A stretch of DNA of 64,000 bases from Planococcus shixiaomingii (lineage in GTDB: Bacteria > Bacillota > Bacilli > Bacillales_A > Planococcaceae). Positions 58,875 through 64,000 of the stretch are shown piece by piece. Under the pieces are notes generated by a model. The model saw only the letters and a list, made by a program, of their open reading frames with translations, did not search any database and was not told the DNA's origin. Where the stretch lies: positions 3,704,001 through 3,768,000 of the forward strand of contig NZ_CP129236.1 in the NCBI RefSeq assembly GCF_030413615.1. Reading direction: 5' to 3'. Made by a program: the position numbers and the translations under genes. Position 1 is the stretch's first letter; the number at the start of each line of letters is the position of its first letter.

Positions 58875-60146
58875 TTAAAACAAATCCAGCAGTTGGACCA
58901 TTCCAAGATATGCGAAAACAAGTACACATGCGATCAACACCGTATTGGTAATCCAGCCATTTTTGAAACCTCGGCTGACTCGGTTTGAATTCAGTAAAAA
59001 GAGCAAGCTGATAGCGAGAAACGGCATAAATAAGGCGCCGAGAGCACCGTATAAAATTACTAAAAGAACCGGCTGGCCGAAAAACAGCAACAGCATCGGC
59101 GGAAATGTCAGCCAGAAAAGGTAGACCCGATACGCCGGGTCTTTCTGTGAGACCCGTTCGTTTGAATATGCCCCTTTTGTGCGCATCATGCGGACAAAAT
59201 CACCAAACAGATAAGGCACTCCATTCCAAACCCCCAATAACGAAGAGAACGCCGCCGCCCATGCACCGATCAAAAACATCCAGCGGGCAAAAGAGCCGAA
59301 TTCCGCGCTGTAAAGATCGGATAAACTCACCAATCCTTCTTCCCCGTTAATTTCAATGCCGGTGCCAAACAAAAATTCCGCGCCGACGACCAATAGCGAT
59401 AGCGTGAAAATGGCAGTGATGATGTATCCAACCGCAGAATCCATTCTCATCATTGGAATCCATGCTTTTCCTTCCCAGTTTTTTTCTCGAATCCAATAAC
59501 CGTAGGAAGCCATGGTTATCGTCCCGCCGACTCCGCCAAGAAGCCCTAGCACAAGCAGCATTGAACTGCCGCCAGTACGTGGCACAAAACCGCTGACGAT
59601 ATTCCCGATATTCGGAAGCAGAATTACTGCCGATCCGACAACCGTAATGAACATGATGCCTACCATGAGTGTCATCACTTTTTCAAATAATCCATAATGC
59701 CCCAGCAGCACCAAAGCAAGTCCGGCCAAGCCATGGATGATGGCCCACGCCCATAAAGGCATAATCGGGAACATTGTTACCATCATGATCGCGCTGGTCG
59801 ACATTGCAGCGGCACCGTAACTGAACCCCCAAATGATAATATAAATGGCGAAATAACCGGTTGCCCATTTTCCAAGCGAATGCCAGCCTTCCAAAATGGT
59901 TTTTCCTGTGGCCAGCTGCCAACGCCCGATTCCTTCAGTAAAGTAAAATTTGAACAAAGATCCAAGCAAAATCGCCCAACCTAAAGTCATTCCAAAAGCA
60001 GCGCCGGCAACAAGTGCCGCTATCAGGTCACCCGTTCCTACTCCTGTAGCTGCCGTCACAAATCCCGGTCCGACTAACTTGAATTTCTCTTTAAACGTAG
60101 TTGGTACAGCAGGTACTGTTTTATCCGTGCCCTGAACAGTAGTCAT
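58875..60146 (-). CDS. Nramp-like divalent metal transporter family protein
   Basis: 423 residues with eleven hydrophobic segments. It starts with an Nramp-like first segment, LVGPGFVTAATGVGTGDLIA, but the D-P-G-N metal motif is replaced by G-V-G-T-G-D. In segment six the canonical M-P-H is replaced by GGTITMASYGYW. Both metal-coordinating sites of Mn/Fe transporters are therefore changed, as in Nramp-related groups with other substrates (for example magnesium). The protein sits alone, downstream of a 340-base spacer. Confidence 0.82.
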   Translation of the reverse strand: MTTVQGTDKTVPAVPTTFKEKFKLVGPGFVTAATGVGTGDLIAALVAGAAFGMTLGWAILLGSLFKFYFTEGIGRWQLATGKTILEGWHSLGKWATGYFAIYIIIWGFSYGAAAMSTSAIMMVTMFPIMPLWAWAIIHGLAGLALVLLGHYGLFEKVMTLMVGIMFITVVGSAVILLPNIGNIVSGFVPRTGGSSMLLVLGLLGGVGGTITMASYGYWIREKNWEGKAWIPMMRMDSAVGYIITAIFTLSLLVVGAEFLFGTGIEINGEEGLVSLSDLYSAEFGSFARWMFLIGAWAAAFSSLLGVWNGVPYLFGDFVRMMRTKGAYSNERVSQKDPAYRVYLFWLTFPPMLLLFFGQPVLLVILYGALGALFMPFLAISLLFLLNSNRVSRGFKNGWITNTVLIACVLVFAYLGMVQLLDLF

Positions 60147-60211
60147 TCAACAACCTCCTCTTAAACGTTTTATTTTCTCCTAAACAAAAAGTAGAATTGC
60201 TGCAACTAGCG

Positions 60212-60319
60212 TTATTTAACTTTCTGTAAATGATGAACAATCGCCTCTTTGGAAAATTGCAGACTTCCTTCTGGCATGACCGGATCTATGTTTTTCGGTC
60301 GGTATACTGAGCTGAACAA
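60212..60319 (-). CDS. Possible 35-residue leader peptide
   Basis: TTG at 60319 opens MFSSVYRPKNIDPVMPEGSL, then QFSKEAIVHHLQKVK and a stop. The ribosome site is weak (AGG four bases upstream), and it could be the tail of a decayed gene. It is the only thing seen in the 340 bases between the Nramp-like and isochorismatase genes. TATAAT-like sequence lies just upstream. Confidence 0.25.
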   Translation of the reverse strand: MFSSVYRPKNIDPVMPEGSLQFSKEAIVHHLQKVK

Positions 60320-60440
60320 TTTACCTAATTATAATACATCTACCTCCTAAATTAAATGAATATTCAGACACATGAAATTAGAAAAACAATATGATTTGTT
60401 TATGCCTATGAAAATTGGCAGCTTCAATTTAAATCAAAAC

Positions 60441-60476
60441 AAAAAACCGATCTTCCTAAAGAAAAGATCAGGTTTT
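60441..60476 (-). terminator. Terminator of the isochorismatase-family gene
   Basis: AAAACC-GATCTT and AAGATC-GGTTTT arms are followed by TTTTTTG on the minus strand. Confidence 0.75.
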
Positions 60477-60486
60477 GCTACTCCTT

Positions 60487-61050
60487 TTATGATTTCTCTA
60501 TTTCCTTTATCAGCTGCTCTGTCGTTACGACCTGCGCAAACTCGTCATGCAGCGTCGCAAGAGATACAGTGTGAATAGTTTCAGGATCGTAATATCGCCC
60601 TTTCTCATCCGCCATACCGAATGCCGCTGTGGCGTCTGACACCAAATAAGTGGAAAAGCCCAAATTCCCGCTCATCCGGGTTGTGGTGGAAACACAATGC
60701 GGCGTGGTCAATCCGGCGATTACCAATTCAGTGATCTGGTCAGCTTTTAAGCGTTCCTCTAGATTTGTACCGATAAACGCGCTGTTCACTTTTTTCGTGA
60801 TCACAGCTTCCCCTTCAATCGGCTTCGCTTCTCTTTTTATCGCGAATCCTTTATTTTCCCGATAGAACAGCGACTCAGGATGGTCGGACAAATGCTGGAT
60901 ATGGATGACCCGCCCTCCATGCTCCCGCCAAACAGCTAAAATTTTCTCTATGTTCTTTTCGGCATCCGGATTGTTCCGATCTCCCCATTTATCATCTTCG
61001 AACGCTTCTTGCACGTCGACAATCAGCAGTGCTGCATGCTCTTTATCCAT
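60487..61050 (-). CDS. Isochorismatase-family cysteine hydrolase
   Basis: 187 residues. The catalytic triad is seen as aspartate in ALLIVDVQEAFED, lysine in AVITKKVNSAFIG and cysteine in GLTTPHCVSTTTRMSG. FSTYLVSDATAAF is also conserved. The family includes nicotinamidase-like and ureidoacrylate hydrolases. The substrate is not decided. ATG at 61050 follows TGGGAGGAATC. Confidence 0.9.
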   Translation of the reverse strand: MDKEHAALLIVDVQEAFEDDKWGDRNNPDAEKNIEKILAVWREHGGRVIHIQHLSDHPESLFYRENKGFAIKREAKPIEGEAVITKKVNSAFIGTNLEERLKADQITELVIAGLTTPHCVSTTTRMSGNLGFSTYLVSDATAAFGMADEKGRYYDPETIHTVSLATLHDEFAQVVTTEQLIKEIEKS

Positions 61051-61142
61051 TCCTGATTCCTCCCAAATGAGTATTTTCTATATTCCTTTCTTTTTTCAGG
61101 GAATGAAATCCATCAAAACTTATAAGTGGATTTTATTTATAA

Positions 61143-61182
61143 AAAAAGCCTGCAGAAATACATAACTTCCTGCAGGCTTTTT
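61143..61182. terminator. Bidirectional terminator
   Basis: AAAAAGCCTGCAG pairs with CTGCAGGCTTTTT. It ends the DMT transporter gene. Confidence 0.88.
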
Positions 61183-61200
61183 AAAATATTCTTTTTAAAA

Positions 61201-62151
61201 TCAACTTTTGGCTCTGCTGACTTTTTCTTCTTTTCGCTGTTCAGCAGTTGTTTCGATTCTTCGTGTCCACCAATCTTCCACTACGCCGGAACCGAACAGC
61301 ACGCCCCCGACAATAAGCAGAAGCCCTACCAGATGATTGTGATTGATGCTTTCCCCGAGAAAAAGTACAGATCCAAGAAGCGCGAATAATGTATTCAAGT
61401 TCATGAAAATGGCTGCCTTTGGCGGCCCCACTTCTCCTATGGAATAGTTGTACGTCATATGGCCAAGTCCCGTAGCTACGATACCGGAGCCCAATATCAG
61501 CAGCCAGAACGCTGCGTCCATTTCACCGAACATTCTCCATTGCCCCGGCTCCTGGATCGAACCCATCACAAACAACTCTATTGAACCGAGCAACAGCATA
61601 TACGCTGTCAACAAGCGCGGATCCAGCGTTTTAGCCGCCTTCGTGATCACGACAAAACTCAACACTTGGCTAATAATAGCCAACAAGATATAAAGATCGC
61701 CTCTTGAAATATCGCTCAATCCATTGCTTCCGGCCAAGATGGTGGCGGCTACGCCAAACACCCCCATCAAAAACCCGAGCCATTGCCATTTGGATGGTGC
61801 GATGTGCAATAGCAGCAAGCTAAAGATGGCTGTCATAATCGGTCCAGTTCCGAGAATGAGCCCTGCATTCGTTCCGGAAGTAAGGGACAAACCGATGGAA
61901 ATAAAATAATGGTGGAGGGCTACATTCAACAAAGAACCTCCGACAATATAAATCCATTCTTTCTTTTTCGGTTTTCTGACAAGACCCGAAAAAAACAAAA
62001 CTATAAATACGGTAATGCTGGCCAGCAAAATGCGCAGGGAAGTCATAGTCACTGGCCCCATTTGAACGGTCAGGTACTTCAAGGCTGGAAGATTCATTCC
62101 CCATATAAACATGACAACAACCAAAATGATATAAAGTCTTAGATGCTTCAC
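61201..62151 (-). CDS. EamA/DMT family transporter
   Basis: 316 residues from the GTG at 62151, with GAGAGGAAG upstream; an ATG at 62214 lies in the promoter. It has ten membrane segments in two EamA repeats (FIWGMNLPALKYLTVQMGP; then AVITKAAKTLDPRLLTAYML region) and GVLLFGSGVV-type ends. These carriers export amino acids or metabolites. A consensus-like promoter (62185-62214) precedes it. Confidence 0.9.
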   Translation of the reverse strand: MKHLRLYIILVVVMFIWGMNLPALKYLTVQMGPVTMTSLRILLASITVFIVLFFSGLVRKPKKKEWIYIVGGSLLNVALHHYFISIGLSLTSGTNAGLILGTGPIMTAIFSLLLLHIAPSKWQWLGFLMGVFGVAATILAGSNGLSDISRGDLYILLAIISQVLSFVVITKAAKTLDPRLLTAYMLLLGSIELFVMGSIQEPGQWRMFGEMDAAFWLLILGSGIVATGLGHMTYNYSIGEVGPPKAAIFMNLNTLFALLGSVLFLGESINHNHLVGLLLIVGGVLFGSGVVEDWWTRRIETTAEQRKEEKVSRAKS

Positions 62152-62184
62152 TTGACCGCTTCCTCTCCCGTCAGTTGCCTTCAC

Positions 62185-62214
62185 ATTATAATAAGCGTAC
62201 CGGCACCTGTACAA
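62185..62214 (-). promoter_or_regulatory. Promoter of the DMT transporter
   Basis: On the minus strand TTGTAC (62214-62209) and TATAAT (62190-62185) are 18 bases apart. The rest of the 320-base gap up to 62471 holds a terminator and no credible gene. Confidence 0.7.
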
Positions 62215-62394
62215 CGAAGTGCTGCTACGCTTGCTCTAGGGTTATCGAAGTTCACAACCTTACAATACCACCACAATAAAATACCAAACCAGGAGTGCCT
62301 TATTAAAAGCTGAAGCTCCTTTAGGGAATTTCCAGTAATTTTTTTTATCTCCCAAAGTGACTGACCTAAAACCTCTTGCATTTTCTCTTTAACA

Positions 62395-62436
62395 AAAAAA
62401 AGCATTTCATCCATTCGTTCTTGGATGAAATGCTTT
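62395..62436 (-). terminator. Terminator of the DUF3934-like gene
   Basis: AAAGCATTTCATCC pairs with GGATGAAATGCTTT and the minus strand continues with TTTTTTTG. Confidence 0.85.
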
Positions 62437-62471
62437 CGATATAGTATGAGGCACAAGCAAAGAAAGCCTTT

Positions 62472-62657
62472 TTAGCCATCCACCCATTCGCCGGTTTTTT
62501 CCTTATTTTTTTCATCACCTTTTGGTTCTTCTTGTCTTTTGTTGGCTTTACTTGTATAAGGTTTGGCGCTTTTAGCTTTGTTGGCGCCAACTTTCCATCG
62601 GTTCCAGCCTTTTTTCCCTGTCCCTTGGCCTACTCCGCTTTTCTTCTTTTTCACCAT
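62472..62657 (-). CDS. DUF3934-like small basic protein
   Basis: 61 residues, very rich in lysine. The segment GTGKKGWNRWKVGANKAKS, then AKPYTSKANK, matches the small DUF3934 proteins of Bacillales. The function is unknown; the charge suggests binding to nucleic acid. GGAGTG lies before the ATG at 62657. The C-terminal third is a lysine/glutamate tail. Confidence 0.7.
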   Translation of the reverse strand: MVKKKKSGVGQGTGKKGWNRWKVGANKAKSAKPYTSKANKRQEEPKGDEKNKEKTGEWVDG

Positions 62658-62763
62658 TTTTAATCACTCCGTCATTTATACAGACTTATCGCATGAAAAC
62701 CTACTTTATCACATCAGGCACCTTTATAGGTAGAGAACTTTCCCGTGGCGATGTTTATTCGCC

Positions 62764-62792
62764 ACAAAAAGCCATTCCGAAAAGAATGGCTT
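62764..62792 (-). terminator. Terminator of the stress protein gene
   Basis: AAGCCATTC and GAATGGCTT arms enclose CGAAAA. TTTTTG follows on the minus strand, 14 bases after the stop codon. Confidence 0.85.
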
Positions 62793-62805
62793 CCGTTTCT
62801 TTCTA

Positions 62806-63492
62806 TTACAAGCCGGCAGGCCCTCTTTTTCGGATTTCATCGGTGTCGCTTCCAAGGCTCGTATCTTTTCTAGGACGGTCGTTTTCCAGAATGGTATCCG
62901 GGCCAGTAGAATCCCTGTCATTGCCGCCAAATAAGCCGCTCCCGTCGGTATCACGGTCACGTCCGCCGAATAAACCTGTGCCTGCGGCGTCCTGGTCATT
63001 ATCACCGCGTGCATCTTTATGGAATTCGTCGCGGGAATTCCGGTCTAAAAGAGAACTGCCCCGGTCTTCCACCAGCACTAAAATTCGACCTTCATCAACA
63101 TGCCGTCCATATTCCTCAGCTTCGTCGTCGGGAATACCCATGCCGATCAACGCTCCTGCAAGCCCGCCTGCACCGGCTCCGGCTGCTGCTCCCATCAAGC
63201 CGGCAGCAATCGGCCCGGCGGCCACCAGTGGGCCAATTCCGGGAATTGCGAGAGCTCCTATACCAGCCAAAACGCCGCCTAATCCTCCAAGCGCCCCGCC
63301 CGTCACTGCTCCTGTTGCAGCTCCTTCAACAAAATTAGCATCCGTCTCACCCGCTACAGTCTCGGTTTCCCGTTTGTCTTTGCTGAGAACCGAGATGTCT
63401 CCGGAATCATACCCTTGCCTCTTCAGATCTTCAATTGCATTGATCGCTTCGTTCTCGGTCTCATAGGAACCTACTACTCTTTTGTGTGACAT
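62806..63492 (-). CDS. General stress protein (GSP17M/YflT-like)
   Basis: 228 residues. The opening RVVGSYETENEAINAIEDLK, then GYDSGDISVLSKD, is the YflT-like stress domain. The centre is a glycine/alanine-rich hydrophobic stretch (GALGGLGGVLAGIGALAIPG and onward), probably membrane inserting. The C-terminal part is a hydrophilic, repeat-like tail with GLFGGRDRD and GLFGGNDRD. A sigma-B promoter is 55 bases upstream, so it belongs to the general stress regulon. The exact role is unknown. Confidence 0.85.
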   Translation of the reverse strand: MSHKRVVGSYETENEAINAIEDLKRQGYDSGDISVLSKDKRETETVAGETDANFVEGAATGAVTGGALGGLGGVLAGIGALAIPGIGPLVAAGPIAAGLMGAAAGAGAGGLAGALIGMGIPDDEAEEYGRHVDEGRILVLVEDRGSSLLDRNSRDEFHKDARGDNDQDAAGTGLFGGRDRDTDGSGLFGGNDRDSTGPDTILENDRPRKDTSLGSDTDEIRKRGPAGL

Positions 63493-63547
63493 TCTTCAAC
63501 GCCTCCTGAGTACAAAAGTTATTTCAGCGCACAGTTTTGTACTCTTT

Positions 63548-63572
63548 TTACCCGCTATATTTCAATTCAAAC
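63548..63572 (-). promoter_or_regulatory. Sigma-B promoter of the stress protein gene
   Basis: On the minus strand GTTTGA (63572-63567) and GGGTAA (63553-63548) have a 13-base spacing, matching GTTTnn-N12-15-GGGnAn. Confidence 0.85.
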
Positions 63573-63757
63573 ATTACACATTTTTGATAATTATGCTGTA
63601 AAAACATAAATTTTTAAAAACTATTTGCTGTATAACTAAAGATTAAATAGGCATTTAATCATAAAGTTATTTAAAAATAAGTTAATTATACCTATTCTGT
63701 TATCGTCCTGAAGTTAAATTGATATGTAACTGTAATAAAAGTAAAGGTTTTAGCTGT

Positions 63758-63948
63758 TATAATACTACTTGTGGCTTTTAACAGAAGTTTTTTTAAAAAA
63801 GTATTTACATGAAAATTTGTGAGAGCGAAAGTTTTGCTCATTAGTAGAAGATCAACTGTTTATATATATTTTCTTCTCTGGCCAAATTGGCGGAGAGCAG
63901 ACGCAAGATACCATACATAATTACTGAATAGAGATTTGAAAGGGGAAC
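63758..63948 (+). promoter_or_regulatory. Promoter -10 and long leader of the last gene
   Basis: TATAAT at 63758 has no clear -35. The leader of about 180 bases contains a hairpin (GCCAA-A-TTGGC flanked by CTCT/AGAG) near 63874-63898. It matches no riboswitch I recognise. Confidence 0.35.
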
Positions 63949-64000
63949 ATGAAATTGAAATTGAAATCGAAATGGATGTTGTCCGGTATTTCTTCTGTAC
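63949..64000 (+). CDS. Start of a probable exported protein, cut by window end
   Basis: ATG at 63949 follows AAAGGGGAAC. Only MKLKLKSKWMLSGISSV is visible, a positively charged start running into a hydrophobic region like a signal peptide. No family can be given. Confidence 0.6.
   Translation, partial: MKLKLKSKWMLSGISSV

Noticed and set aside
62200..62330. T-box leader suggested by TGGTGGTATTG on the minus strand
   Set aside because: The conserved GGTGGTACCGCG core is not met and there is no terminator/antiterminator pair before the gene.
62181..62456. 91-residue minus-strand ORF upstream of the DMT transporter
   Set aside because: It overlaps a consensus-like promoter (62185-62214) and a strong terminator (62395-62436), has no ribosome site and no family-like sequence.
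63770..63948. Cyclic-di-GMP or c-di-AMP riboswitch in the last leader
   Set aside because: The conserved aptamer cores of these classes are not present. Only a simple hairpin can be supported.

Overview
The window looks like the chromosome of a Gram-positive, low-to-mid GC member of Bacillales, most like Planococcaceae (Planococcus or Planomicrobium type). The reasons are strong AGGAGG ribosome sites, a Spo0E-type small protein, a sigma-B promoter ahead of a general stress protein, a RocB-type peptidase, T-tailed intrinsic terminators, and SAM and cobalamin riboswitches. No phage, plasmid or transposase genes were seen. The genus is an inference.

Layout. 0-3 kb: a partial metallo-hydrolase, an Lrp regulator, and a PadR regulator overlapping a HAAS-FtsW fusion. 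3.4-6.6 kb: a TrmB-type regulator, an unlisted 55-residue Spo0E-like protein and an amino-acid permease. 6.7-15.1 kb: almost all of molybdenum cofactor synthesis (moeA-mobB-moaE-moaD-mobA-moaA, moaC, moaB, moeB-like) plus the molybdate transporter modABC. 15.5-16.4 kb: a SAM riboswitch driving a molybdopterin oxidoreductase. 16.5-18.1 kb: a duplicated XRE/DUF2975 pair. 18.4-23 kb: a lipoprotein, an aldo/keto reductase, a membrane-anchored peptidase and an amidase. 23.2-26.8 kb: a Fur-boxed ferric iron ABC transporter. 26.8-32.5 kb: an arginine/guanidino-compound catabolic operon with a divergent IclR regulator. 33-38 kb: an acetyltransferase, an ABC exporter with a CPBP protease and regulator, an SRPBCC protein and a phosphoesterase.

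38.2-48.9 kb is a selenium locus. On the minus strand are selB, selA and a TlpA-like protein with an in-frame UGA. Divergently lie tRNA-Sec, a SenB-like glycosyltransferase, selD (itself with a UGA), a PhnDEC-type ABC transporter and a cytoplasmic polysaccharide-deacetylase-family protein whose sixth codon is UGA. A thioredoxin with a W-U-P-S-C active site faces them. Each UGA is followed by a SECIS-like hairpin. The combination suggests selenocysteine decoding together with a possible selenosugar branch (SelD, SenB-like transferase, deacetylase) that I do not recognise as a described system.

49-64 kb: a racemase, a NUDIX protein, an SDR, small proteins, rpiA, and a cobalamin-riboswitch-controlled operon of thioesterase, class I ribonucleotide reductase and flavodoxin. 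Then come an Nramp-like transporter, an isochorismatase-family hydrolase, a DMT transporter and a sigma-B stress gene. Three intergenic arrays with a locked 20 or 21 bp period, and a dispersed inverted-repeat element, are the main non-coding oddities.
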